A stretch of 64,000 nt of DNA from Marisa cornuarietis (taxonomy: Eukaryota > Mollusca > Gastropoda > Architaenioglossa > Ampullariidae): positions 2,511,001-2,575,000 of the forward strand of contig SMMW01000033.1 in the NCBI GenBank assembly GCA_004794655.1. The letters run 5' to 3'. The position numbers and the translations under genes were made by a program. Below are positions 49,560 through 61,492 of this stretch, in pieces; position 1 is the first letter of the stretch, and each line of letters begins with the position of its first letter. Under the pieces are notes generated by a model. That model saw only the letters and a list, made by a program, of their open reading frames with translations. It had not been told where the DNA came from and did not search any database.

Positions 49560-49790
49560 GACGTAACCTCATGACAACACAGCTGGCTGCGCACGCCGCG
49601 CGACGCTCGACCAATCAGAGCGCCGCGCTTTGCTCGCACGCGCCCAGCTGACGGTAGGCGGGGCCGGCGAGTGGCGCGAGGACGAACAAACTGACCGGCA
49701 GCCAAAAGTTGTGTAACCACCCCGCGTGTTGTTTTCGTTTCCTGGTTACTTTGTCCACATGTTGTTTAGAGTGACGTCAAGAACAGTACT
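49560..49790 (-). promoter_or_regulatory. CpG-rich putative promoter with CCAAT, GC box and CRE
   Basis: The block is visibly CpG-rich. It contains GACCAATCAG (CCAAT box, 49611-49615), GGCGGGGCC (GC box, 49658-49666) and a perfect palindromic TGACGTCA (CRE, 49772-49779). There is no TATA box close by. It lies 540-770 bp upstream of the ATG at 49020, suiting a CpG-type promoter for that minus-strand gene, although it could also drive a divergent transcript. The start site is not identifiable by eye. Confidence 0.45.
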
Positions 49791-49799
49791 GGTCGTGCC

Positions 49800-52266
49800 A
49801 GACTGGCTGGGCAGGACTGGGTTAATGAGCAGGACTGGATGGTGCGAAAAACACACGCGCAATCCAGCGCGCGTTTTGCGAGTCAAAGGGACATAAGCCC
49901 TACAACTGCTCCTCAAAGAGAGTTAACTCAAACTTTATGTCTGTCTTTAAAGGTGTACAAGAGTGCCAAACAGTTTTTATGGTTATTATTATTATTCCAA
50001 ATGAGTGGGGTGAGCTCAGAGCAATGTTGTATTTCTCCAGACTTGGGTGAAAACAAGAATACAGCCTTCCGTTGTCTATCTATGATAAACATGCATGCAA
50101 AACGCAAAACAGACATGCGCGGAAGGAGGTCGAAAACAAGAAAGCGAAACACGGACATCAAGAAAGCGTTACCGCCATGTTGCCAAGGTTACAGCCAGTG
50201 GGTGAGCTAGAGCCATATGTTATCGTTGGACGTTCGTTTTGTGCATGGGGATGTTTGTCTTGGCTTGTTGCTTGAAAGGGGAAGAGATTTATTTACTCGA
50301 AGTTGGGAAAGTAGTATCTTGAACTGTGCTCAACCGAGTGATTTAAAGTTTCGTCCTCTCGTAGGCATTTAACACGGGTCATTTATTAGGTTACATCTCT
50401 TTTTAGGTTTTTAGCCCCCTCACCACTACCAGTAAGCAACATCGCTCCCTGCCCCTGTTTACGGACAATACAGAGGTTAAAGGACGACGAATTGATTAAA
50501 CTTGAAACACAAGGTCACGCAGAAGAAGTCCTGATTAAAGTATACACATCTTTCCATGAAATCGGACATGTGCATCATCATCATCATCAGCAGCAGCAGC
50601 ATTGTTGCCGCAGACGTCCTCCGTTACTCCCATGTACACAAGTTAAATGTATGTTTCTTTCTAGAAGAGAGAGGATAGAAACTGGGGTACTTGCACGCAT
50701 GTACGAAGTGCGAATGTACATGGTTTGTGTACTAGCCTCGGGGCGCAGCCCGAAGATTAATGCAACAGGAAAAACATGTCAGACTGTGGAGTCGTGCGGC
50801 TGATCTCCCAGGCAAGAAGCATGGGGGCCTTTGCGCGCTGGCCTGAACCCCCCGTCTGGTCAGCCTGACGCCCAGCGGAGTTGAGTGCTCCCGCACTTGC
50901 TTGCAGATGACTGTGGCAAAGGTGGTTGTGTTTGTCTGCGTAGGTGGGGAAAATATTCTTCGCGGTAAGGCAGTTTGCACATCTGTGCATGTGTGTGCGT
51001 GCGTGCCTGTATGTGGGATGTCAGCGGGAGGATGCAAGGGGGAGTCGGAGAGAGTGTGTGGGAGGAAGGTGGTGAGGAGAGAGACTTGGCTGGAGAAGTT
51101 ATTTATCTACAAGAGGTCACAGGAACAGCTTTAAAAACCCCATGTGTTAATGCACTTTTAAATGTTGCCAGATAATGAGTGTGGGTTCATCTTATAGCCA
51201 CCCTTTTTGAAATCCACATTGACCTAGATTGTTTTCTTCTACTTCTTCTTTGCCACACTTTCTTCTTTTATTATTTACATATATATATATTTGTTTTTGG
51301 TCGCCCTATAATCAACGGCCTTCACTGCTAAGATGTAGTAGGTGAAGCAGATATGAGGAAAAGAGCTGATTGATGCTTGTGACCCTAAAAATAGGTCCTT
51401 GAGAGGACCTGTATGACGCCTGAGTTCACCGTCTCTTCATTTACATCAGACCCGCTCGTGTAAATGGTGCACGGCACAGGGATGAAAGCGTTCAACCTCG
51501 CGCTTATACTATTTTCCGCCTGCCCTTCCGTGAGACTTTTCAGATACGTCGGTATATAGTTTCGCGTTTTGTGTAATTATCGGGGCGACTGGATGAATCA
51601 AAGTATGGAGGAGATAGACAAGTAGGATTTAGTTCAAAAATAGCTTATCAGGGCGCTATGAACTCTAGTGGATATGTACAACACCCACTCAGTAACTTGC
51701 GCGTTTTTTTCACAAAGCAGGAAATAATTGCCTAAAGGCTTTCCAGATACGTATATTGTTGTTGGGCCTTATACGATAAACTTAACACTGCACAGGTACT
51801 ACACAAAGCCCTCGGGTTCACGGCCACCTACAAATCACACAGCAAAAATGCGCTGGCAAGTGAACATCTTGGCTATAAAGGGAATTGAACCACACCAAGT
51901 TCATACATAAGAATTCAATGGGTCAGGGTTAAGTCTGATCGTCATGGGACAATTACACAACTTAACGTTTCTAACTTAACGTACTCAAAAGTATCCACGT
52001 TTGACATTCAGGCTGCTGCACAAAAGAGTGAAAGCTGCACACTGGCTTTACTAAAGTCGGTGACCACACAGTCCTCTCAGCAAAGTGATGGACACAGTAG
52101 CTCGGTTGAAGGCGTGAAGCACACGCATTTGCCTCAGTTTTGTTGACTTTCTCCATTCTTGCTGATTCTCTCTTTTTCATCTTCTATTTCGTTTCTTACT
52201 TTATATATCTTTATATATCATCTTTGCCGTAATTTTCTCAATCCTACTTTTATTCGCAAGTCATGG
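49800..52266. other. Unassigned stretch
   Basis: No gene recognised. A block at 50176-50228 resembles 34637-34690 (see findings). AGC/ATC runs occur at about 50574-50601. A box-B-like GGTTCAATTCCC on the minus strand near 51885 lacks a box A. Confidence 0.45.
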
Positions 52267-52537
52267 CACATAGTCCGTTGTCAGTCAGTCAGTCGTCCCT
52301 TGCCTGGCACCTGGCGTTGGGGGGAGCACATGGATAGACGCGGCAGCTGACAGGGTCCGCCACTCTTGCCTATTGTGGGCGATAGTCAGCAGGTCCTGTA
52401 CAGGATGACCAGTCCAGTCTTTGACGTTCGTAAGTCAGTTCTTTCTCTGGCCACCGCGGAGTCGGCCAACCTCCAAGGTTCCTTGAAGGGTCTTCGACAA
52501 GGTGTCGTGCCGGGTTACATGGCCAAAGAAGACCAGC

Positions 52538-53281
52538 TTACGTCGCTTGACTGTTGATAGTAGAGGTTCCTAGTGTCCTGCGAGTGTTTCTTACAAAGTC
52601 GTTGGTTTTGTGTTCTTTGTATGAGATCCGGAGCAGCCTCCTCAGGCACTTGTTCTCGAGTGCCTGGATTCTCCTTTCAGTTTCGGCGAGCAGAGTCCAC
52701 GTGTCGCATCCGTAGAGCAGGATTGGCACTACCGGGGATTTGTATAGCCTGTACTTGGAAGTGAACCTTATAATGTGGCTATGCCAGATCCTATCTAGCC
52801 TAGCCATTGCTGCTGTTGCTGTTGCGATCCTGATGCGGATATCTTGCGTGTAGCTGCCGTCCTTGGAGAGGGTGGCTCCCAAGTACTTGAAGCTGCTTAC
52901 CTCTTCGAGCTGTACCTCGTTCATAAAGATCTCTGCTTTGCCGTTGCCATTGATCATAACTTTGCTCTTTTCAGTGCTGGTCTCCATTCCATATGCGTTT
53001 GAGCTGTCTGTCAGTCCGTTGGTGAGGTCTTGCAGTTCCTTGCTTGTACCTGCTAACAGATCTATGTCATCTGCAAAGCGTAGGTTGCAGATCGGTCTTC
53101 CACCGATTGAAATGGAGGTATGATGGTCATGAAGAGCTTCAAGCATGATGTTCTCCAAGAATATATTGAACAGCACGGGTGATAGGGGACATCCTTGACG
53201 TACCCCTACTGTGGTGCGAAAGTAAGCTCCTATTTGGTTGTTCAACAGTACTGTACTCGTTGAGCTGTTATACAGCAACAA
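52538..53281 (-). pseudogene. RTE-type LINE reverse transcriptase, C-terminal part
   Basis: This is the continuation of the preceding fragment in another frame. It has TTVGVRQGCPLSPVLFNIFL (about 23-42, motif B) and the catalytic FADD box at residues 69-72 (about 53066-53077). FKYLGATLSKDG follows, then the thumb, then a C-terminal segment with LLYGCDTWTLL and LRRLLRISYKEHKTNDFVR, a signature I associate with RTE/BovB proteins. Past a further frame slip near 52560, KRRKLVFFGHVTRHDT and NVKDWTGHPVQDLLTIAHNR can still be read on the minus strand down to about 52310, interrupted by a TGA near 52440. The catalytic residues are intact but the copy cannot make a full protein. Confidence 0.9.
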
Positions 53282-53873
53282 CTTGGACGAGCCTTTCTTC
53301 GATGTTGAATTTCCGCATCACATGCCATAGCCCCTCGTGCCAGACTCTGTCAAATGCCTTCTTAAAGTCAATGAAGTTGTGGTAAAGGTACCGCTGATGT
53401 TGAAGATGCTTTTCTATAAGAAGACGACAGTTGAAGATCTGCTCAACTGTGCTTCTACGTGGTCTGAAGCCAGCCTGTTCTTCTGCTAGCAGCTCTTCTG
53501 CGGTGGTTCTGATGCGGTTCTGTATGACCTTCAGCATGACTTTGCTTGGGTGACTGATCAGGCTTATGGTTCTGTAGTTCTGACACTGTTTTCTGTTTCC
53601 TTTCTTTGGGAGGGGTATGATTAGTGACTGCGTCCATTCTCTGGGCCATTCCTTGCGCTCCCGGACTCTTTGGCACAGGACAGTTAGGGCCTTTGTAGTT
53701 GCTTCCCCACCCTGCTTGAGCAGCTCAGCTGGTACATTATCAACGCCTGGTGACTTTCCTCCCTTCAAGCTATGTACAGCTCTTTCGACCTCTTCCCATA
53801 GGACTGGTAGGTCTGCAGGTTCGCTGTCTCTAGTCTGGTTGTTTATTTCCGTAGTCCGTAACACAGTCCGTAA
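53268..53873 (-). pseudogene. RTE-type LINE reverse transcriptase, N-terminal part
   Basis: The 202-codon frame, numbered from an ATG at 53876 just inside the flanking duplicate, shows reverse transcriptase fingers and palm motifs in order. These are KSPGVDNVPAELLK (about 41-54), IIPLPKKGN (86-94), NYRTISLISHPSK (100-112), EEQAGFRPRRST (132-143) and FIDFKKAFDRVWH (168-180), where the first aspartate of FIDF is the motif-A catalytic residue. The endonuclease and linker that should precede it were lost by 5' truncation. The frame stops at 53268, but the homology continues one base out of frame from 53281, so a single-base-class indel near 53275 inactivates it. The protein would reverse-transcribe its own RNA at a nicked target. 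Confidence 0.9.
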
Positions 53874-53885
53874 CACATAGTCCGT

Positions 53886-56800
53886 AACACAGGGCCTAAA
53901 CCAAACGAAGAGGATTTCACTACATGTAGATGAAAGCCCTCGTAGCTCCAGGACCTATCCCTCTCCAAACGGATGAACATTTCTTGAGGAAGGGGGAACT
54001 TTCTTCATTAATAACGCATATCTGAACAATCAGCTCTTGATCTACGGTCAATGGACATCGCTATGTGTGCTTTGCGACCTTAAATTAACGGCAAAGCAGA
54101 TCCTTACGTGACAAATCTCAGCCACAAACTTTAAGTCACTGAAACAATCCATGGATCACGAATGATTAAGCTTCTTTTTAAACTCTTAAACTTTAGGAAC
54201 GATTTTCTGTTTGGAGTAGGAATAGAAATTTCTATTCTAGATAGCCAAAATCCCTGTCCATGTTTCAACAGTACATAGAGACTTGTGTGTCTTATGTAAT
54301 GAACATTCAATTCATCAGTTTGAACTGTTTCATTGCCTCCTCCTGAAGTGAAATAGCTTCCATCATTCATGCGACATAGATCGTCATATCTGGTCGAAAA
54401 GTAGGCGAGAAGCGGCCTTGTCAGACCATCCAAAGTCGTTTCCTGCTCCCTATCTCCATCGCGCATAAAAACAAGACCTTGTGTCGGTCTGTGGTGGGTT
54501 AAGTGCATCATAAATCTTCAAATCTACAATGTTTGCATTTTTTTATATCAACGTGAGACACACGAAGTAAAACTGTCTTCAACTTTTTAGCTGTATGCTT
54601 GAAGATATCCTGTGTTCGATTTCGGGTCTGAAGCACGCTTTTCCTGCACAGTATATGAAAGTGTATTAAGCGCGTTATCATTTCTCAAACTCATGAGTCA
54701 CCCTGCTATCGACAACAGCTTGTTTTCCTCTCGGAACAATTTACAGCAGACCTGAAGAGCTATTAAAACCCGTAAGCACAGTGCGCAATGGTTGCACCGA
54801 GCACCAACTTGCACCACACGAATAACAAAACCTGGTCCTTCCGCCACGTTATTGCTCCTTTGCCGCTTGCGTTGAAACAAAGTACTACTAGTCTGGTATT
54901 TCTTTGATCTTGAGTGCCGCCTTATGATCAAGTGAATGAATCAGGGGTTGAGAGTGGGTGGGAGGAATCATAGTTTAGGTGGACTGCGTTCCATCAAAGG
55001 GTGGCTTCGCCCCTCGTGTCAGGTGTGAAACGACTAGAACGAGTGGATGGGCGCGTGGGTCTTGATGGAAGAAATCTTGACGGATGTTCTCCCCCCTTCC
55101 CCTGTTCCCACCCACCCGCCCACTGCTGTCTTCCTTACCTCCTGTTCACAAAACCAGAAAAATAAGCCCAATGTTATGCAGCTGACTATTATTCAGGCTT
55201 CCGAGCCTGCACTCCATACAAGTAAACGCTCCGTCTACCCGTAATTGTTACCAAAGAACGCCATGGATGGAGAGACGGGAGAACACAACGATGGGACAAC
55301 CAACGATTTCCGCGGAGAACCCGTCCCGCTTCGCGAAACGGACTGCATCCCCCTGCCTGAGATCCGGCTATGAGCTTTTGTAGTCGCAACAATTTGAATG
55401 TACGTTATTAAAGATAGAGCTACCTCGTCTGCAGGCACCAGACTCACCCTTATCTTTCCTTGCCTTGAAGGACCGTGAGAGTATCGTAGGCGTGTTGCTC
55501 AACCCCACGCATAAAACTTTCGGTTCTTGCCCCTTTTTTAAAAATTTTAATGTGTAGTAAAAAATATAATGGCATCTCTAAATAGCGAGAATTGTACAGA
55601 GCTTAGTCTATCGTTTAGCTCTTATCCCAAGATCGGGGATGACCAAGACTGTCAACCAATATCCTGCTTAATTTTATTTAACTGGGAAACATTTCCCCAT
55701 ATGAGGTGACACTGTCGCACTGCTTGACCTTCTGTATCAATGTTATCTGTAAAGGCCCACGCGGTTTGTTGAAGTCGGACTTTATCCCGTAGAACCCAGC
55801 GCTTACACCGCTCACAATATTCTGAGGGTTCGTGGCGAGGGCACACCAGCCAGTCCACTCTGCCAGATATTTACGTGCTCTCATTTCCATAAAGTTTATG
55901 TATGACTAGTTTAATAACACCCTGCAGCTCACTTCCAGGCGAGTGGCTACCAATCCTTTACTGGCTTTGATAATAGGCTTTCTATTCTCATCTCTCGCTG
56001 CCTGTGTGTTGGCGTGCGTGCGTGCGTTCGTGTGAGTGTTTGTGTATGTGTGTGTCTACACACTCCCCACTTAGTCTTTCTCTCACGCTCGCTGATATGA
56101 AGTTCTAAACAAGCTGTACCAAAGTGGATACTGATTTTTTTTTGGAAAATAAAAATAAGGGCTTATATAACAGTGCATGTGGCAAACATTCGGAGACATT
56201 CTGCGTTTTTCTAAAATAAAAAGCACCAAAAGGATACGCGCTGAACACACACACACGCCCGCACAAAGAGAGAGAGAGAGTTTTACATTACAAAGAATTT
56301 TGATGGACGAAACTCTTCCTCCAATTCAATCTTTGTCCACTACAGATTCTCTTTTTTTTTCTTTAATCTCAGATCGACGCAATGCTTTATAAGGATGTTT
56401 TTCTTCACCAAGTGCACTGACTCTTTGTCACCTCCACCCACGCCGCTACAAAAGAGCATAAGGCTGCATCAACAGACCTCACGCTGGCTGCAGTCACGCG
56501 ATATGTCTTGCCGTTTCCGTTGTCCTACACGTGACCGCTTGGAATGGCGGGTCAGCAGTAAGTCACAGTTTCCAAGAAAAGAAAATGTCTCCACCCATGC
56601 GTGATGCTCAGTCCGTTGGCACCGAGAATGCACTGTTGTCCCTCGCAACATAAAAAGCACACAAAGGCAGATCTCTCTCTCTCTCTCACTCACACACACA
56701 CACACACAGATACACGTATTCTCCACACACATATTGTTCCCTCTTTATTTCTTTCATTATACCTAGACTCATTGAGCTTTGATGCAAAATATGAGTCGAC

Positions 56801-58736
56801 AGTTTTTGTTTGTCTGTCAACATGTTTACCGCCAACTTGAAAGTTCTGCTGTGTAGCCGGAAAATCTTATATTCGTCGGCGACTCTGTGAACTCAGCGCG
56901 TGACGTCACCTAAGCTGTTTGTGTCCTGCTGTGCAAGGTGCACACACTCGAACTCCGCTGACCCTATCATGGCGTCAGCCTGTACTTTAGCTTCACGTTG
57001 TACTTTCAATTTGAGCTGATAGGAAGCATTACGCCGCCTATTGATGTACACTACTCTTTATAACATCGGAAGAGTTCAAATAATCTGTGTATTTGGAAAG
57101 ATAAGAATTAATTCTGCTTTTCCCTGAGAAAAGGGAAGTTAGAAGTGGAACACAGAGAGAGAGAGGAAGGAAGAAACAGGGACAGAGGGGGGAGGGAAAC
57201 TTAGAAACAGAGAGAGAGAGCTGCCAGACACAAATTATGCTTGCACGCGCGCGCGCTCATTCACACACACATAAAGACATGCACATTCATTCACTCACTC
57301 ACATGCACGCACCTTTGACATGGTCGTTACTTCAAAATGTATGATCGTCAGCGCCTACAAAGCAAACTCGACGTGTCACAAATTCTGCTCGTCGCGGTTT
57401 GTGACTCCATAAAAAGCACAACTGCGCTCGGCAGCTTGCTGGCGAGCACTCGCTGCACCACTTTGAGAACACTTAAGCACCTCATCTGCCGAGCGTGAGC
57501 GACGAGCAAAGCGTTACAGCAGCCTTTGAAGTCCAAAAAGATTTAGTCGATTAGTTGGCAAAGCTCCCTAGACACAGGGATGGTGGGAAAGGCTGCGTGG
57601 AAGCTGTTGGCGAGCAAAGCAGCAACTTGTTTCTCCAACAACAAACCAGAGCAAGTCACCATAATTTCTTCGAGAAGTTACCGAGGCGTCAGTAGGGTGA
57701 CACAAGTGTAGTTTTGCACTTCGAAGGGGGAGAAACACTTAAGTAAACTGACAACAATTTTTCTAACGGGGAAAGGAAAAAGAAGGTGGGGAGATTATTA
57801 AACAAGGACTCCTTCCCCTCCCAAGAACAGTCTAAAACAAAAAGACATCAAGAGATGCTATACAGTTTGACATGCAATGCTCGGGAAATATTCATAGAGC
57901 TCAAACGTTCTTAAGCTTAATCCCCCAAAGACAAGATTGGTCAAACATTTTGACTAAATGTGTACATATTTGTTATATAGTAAATTTACCCAGCTTGGTC
58001 AAACGTTAATTCATTTCTGCCCTGTTAAGAACAGCTTCAAGTAAGTAAAACTTAAGTAAACCATTTCGATAAATACATAAGACAGACGCTCATGCTTAAA
58101 TTGTTAGCAATGTACAGAGTGCCTTGCAGTACACTGTATTTATAGCACGGTAAAATGAGAGTCGGTGTTCAAATGTCATCTCCTCTATTAGCCCTTTATG
58201 GAAGAACAAAGTTCACAGCGAAACTTTAAAAGTTAATATATTTAATCAATGTATTTTCCACACACAAAAGCGTCTGTCGCGAACTCATGACTGGTGCCTC
58301 CCACCTCCCACCTTTCTCTCTAGATCGACCACGCAGACACGCATGGACGCACACATTCACGTACCTCGCACATCTGCACGCGAGCGCACGCACATACAAA
58401 AGTAAATACAAAGTATTAGCCACGTGCAAGAAGACACTCGTGGAATAAAAAGCCGGGTATTTACGCTCCATCGCCGCAGTGCACAGGGAACTTAGCACTC
58501 CTCGCCTCGTCACACCACGTCTGTCGGCTCGCTTTGATGAGCGACCTGTTCGATATACCTGCACTGACGAGCCAGGAACCCTGCTGTGCGGCTACTATAG
58601 TCCCCCCCAAAGTCACGTGCACAAACTGCACACTTCTGGCAAACGGCTGCTTCTACACCGGTGTCACCAGGCGCTGCAACATGGGGCTGCGATGACGGAT
58701 TTCTATCTTTCGAGCTGTTCTGCCTGTAAAGCCATC
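53886..58736. other. Unassigned stretch
   Basis: No exon supported. The minus frame at 54131-54511 (126 codons) is not low-complexity but has no motif and a length expected by chance. Simple repeats: TC/CA runs at 56670-56711, GA and CG runs at 57158-57260, and GT runs near 56011-56055. TGACGTCA is at 56901-56908. Confidence 0.5.
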
Positions 58737-58990
58737 GGGCTAGTTGCGCAACATGTTTCTAAACCTTAAAACTGTTCTAAAGAAGCAAAATCTCTTCTTT
58801 GCCATTTTGATGCATTGCACAAAAACATACAAAAAAATGTACTGGCAGGACGGAAAGGCAGAATTAAACAACTTAAAGCAGTTTTAGTTTTAAAAATTCT
58901 AAAATTGTGGTGTGCACTTGAAGCTGATTATCTAAAAATATTTAAGGCCTAAAAGTGTTTAAAATTAGAAACGTGTTGTGCAACTGGCCC
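58737..58990. mobile_element. MITE-like inverted-repeat element, copy 3
   Basis: The same family as 9418-9686 and 44710-44976. Its left end is diverged (GGGCTAGTTGCGCAACATGT) and about 13 bp including the CTTTATCTTACTT word are missing internally, giving 254 bp. The right end is intact. No clear target duplication. Confidence 0.82.
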
Positions 58991-61095
58991 CTCGTCTACA
59001 GTTCAGCCAGTGCTACGCCTGTTTGTTAAAGTGATGCATCTTGTCACAAGCGCACGCCGGCCCTGACCGCAGTCAGCGGTTTATTGGCCCTTGAGTAATC
59101 AGAAAGTGGCGGAAACATTCCTTTTGCAGATTGTTCAAGTTAATAGTATTTTCTGATATTTCGCTCATTTAATTCCAGAACCTTCCCTGCTACACATGCA
59201 CCTTACAGTTTTTTGTTTTGCTTTTTTGTTGTTGTTTGTTGTTGTTTTTTTTGTTTTTTTGTTTGTTTCTTTGTTTGTTTGTTTTTTTGTTGGTTTTTTT
59301 GGGGGGTGAGGACAACGGTCTCCTTCAACAGGCACTTTCCATAGTTCAATGCTAAAGGATTTTACTGCATGAAGCATCTTTATGGAATGCGCTGCGTAGC
59401 TTAGGTCGCGTTGACATCAGAAGGCCAGTGTCCAGTATCGCGTACAAAACTGACAAAGCAGAAATGTCAGAGTTTGACGATCTCTCACAAACAACAAAAA
59501 TCCACAGAAATCAGAAATGCCATATATGATACACCCAGCTCGTCTTAGAAGTTTAGGTAAAATGCTGAACTACGGGAGGAATATTACAAGTGTCATGCGC
59601 TGCCATCAAAATCTGAATTTCTAAAGCATGTTCGGTAAAGTGGAACTGAAACGAAGAAAGCTATTAAAATCTTTTTTTAAACTTAATTAATATTAATGAT
59701 CATGTGATGACATTCTACGGACGTCCATAGCAGTCCCACACTTTGCTGTAAAGGCCGTGAATTGTTGAACAATGTCAAAATAATTGTCGCATTTCCGCAC
59801 GGATAAGAACGGGCTTTTTGTTTGTTTGTTTATTTGTTTTGAGGGGAGGGGAAAATGTACAGTTAAATCGAAACCGATCGAGTAGCCATCGCTACCATTG
59901 TTCTCAGAAACCTTGAGTAAACATTGACACAAGTTTGAGGTGCGCGTTATCAAGAACAAAAATTCTTTCGTTTTCCCATCTGCCCGGCCTTCAAGCTGGA
60001 CAGGTGACTAGGCGTGCCTTCTGGCTCCTCTGAAGGGCAAACGAAGAAAACTTCCTGCTTACTGTCGGCGTGCTCACAATCTGTGCTGCCTCAGCGCCAT
60101 GTTGTGTATCGCCCTGTCCACGTTGGCAAGGTGAAGAGAGCTGCGATGACGGCTGGAATTTAAATAAAAGCTGACCAAGAATTCTTCTTCGGCATGGCAG
60201 GTGTCCGTTGGCAGAAGCTAGCCTCTGATTTTTGCCCAAGGCAGCATTCTTATTTCACCAAGTGTCGGGGTGGGGGGAGAGAGACATGGTCAGGTGGGGA
60301 TTATTCCTGATGCCAACTTCTCCTTTTTCCATCAGAGCTGGAACAGTTATATACGAGCGCTTATGCGATGGGAAAGAGCAACAATATTCTAGGTTGCCAA
60401 GCCCACGACAGGTTGCTAATATAAATGCTCTTATGTTTAACTGGTCAAGGGGGGGGGTAACTTTACATAGACTACACCAGAACTAAAGCCCTACTGTTTT
60501 ATCAGTTGCTACATTAGCGAGCATCGCAGTCTACTGTGGGTTTTTTTATTCCTTCGTCTGACAATTGTTGACGATGTATCTCGTAACTACGTAAAAACAA
60601 TAACAACAAGAAAACAAAATAGCGTCAAATAAAAACTTCATTTACATCTCTTTTCTCATCAGTAAATTAAAGGGATTTTTAAAATGTATTTATTTATAAA
60701 TACTGCACACGCAAAGACAAATCACTTCATCCTTCATAAAACGATAAGCCATCACTGCGAGCTCATCTGTAAACAAGGGGAAATAAATGACTCCTGCACA
60801 AAGTGTCAGATCACTTCCCCGCACAGGGCTAATCACTTCTGCACACTTCTGAGGCTGAAGGAGAGTAGTTTGGGGACGTGTTTGTGATGGTGGGTGAGGG
60901 AGGAGTTTCCTGCAGTTGATCCAGTGCCGAACTAGCCCGTCAATGTTCTGTAGCTGCTGAACGTAACGGGGACAATCTTCACAGGCGTCTCTGATGCTGG
61001 TGGTCAACAAAGAGGGCTAATTGTATGAATAAAACTTTAATAATCAACAATTCTCATTACAAGCGTGCACACCCCACCCCACCCCAACACACCCC

Positions 61096-61096
<1 letters not shown>
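58991..61096. other. Unassigned stretch with a T/G-rich tract
   Basis: No gene recognised. About 59210-59304 is almost only T and G (TTTG and TTG repeats). A shorter similar tract lies at 59817-59840. Confidence 0.5.

Positions 61097-61150
<54 letters not shown>
61097..61150. repeat. (AC)27 microsatellite
   Basis: Twenty-seven uninterrupted units, the longest dinucleotide array in the window, preceded by ACCCC-rich sequence. Confidence 0.97.
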
Positions 61151-61152
<2 letters not shown>

Positions 61153-61283
61153 TCAACGCATACACACCAATGCGCAATATTAACATGCTTCTATTACCAC
61201 TGAGGTGAGATTTAGTTTAAAGCACAATAAAGTCGTTTAGGGGTGGTACATACTTCGGGCCTAGTTTGCTATCGATTGTTTGT

Positions 61284-61340
61284 CACTCACTCACTCACTC
61301 ACTCACTCACTCACTCACTCACTCACTCACGCACGCACGC
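61284..61340. repeat. (CACT)n-(GCAC)n microsatellite
   Basis: About 12 CACT units over 47 bp pass directly into GCAC units. Confidence 0.95.
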
Positions 61341-61492
61341 ATGTTTATTTACTTACTGAACAACGTTTATCCATCAGAAGGTTCGTAAAACCTCGAGTTG
61401 TCGATAAAATATGAGCACGTGTGATGAACAATTATCACTAAGCTGAGTCTTAGTACAGCGTGGACCATGCGTGGAATACTTGACAATTTAGT

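Larger units (their letters stand above)
52279..53873 (-). mobile_element. 5'-truncated RTE-type LINE, copy 1, with 12-bp TSD
   Basis: A minus-strand non-LTR retrotransposon remnant of about 1.6 kb carries most of the reverse transcriptase and the C-terminal domain but no endonuclease. CACATAGTCCGT flanks it exactly (52267-52278 and 53874-53885), marking a target-primed insertion. The 3' end consists of GACT tandem repeats, in keeping with the short simple-repeat tails of RTE elements. At the 5' junction GTCCGTAACACA is repeated next to the target duplicate, looking like filler copied during end joining. The frame is broken near 53275 and by an in-frame stop near 52440. A second copy is at 62105-63640. 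Confidence 0.92.

Noticed and set aside
51880..51895. Box-B-like GGTTCAATTCCC on the minus strand
   Set aside because: Isolated match without box A or acceptor stem pairing.
54131..54511. 126-codon minus-strand frame without low complexity
   Set aside because: Plausible residues but no motif or splice sites, and several frames of this size are expected by chance.
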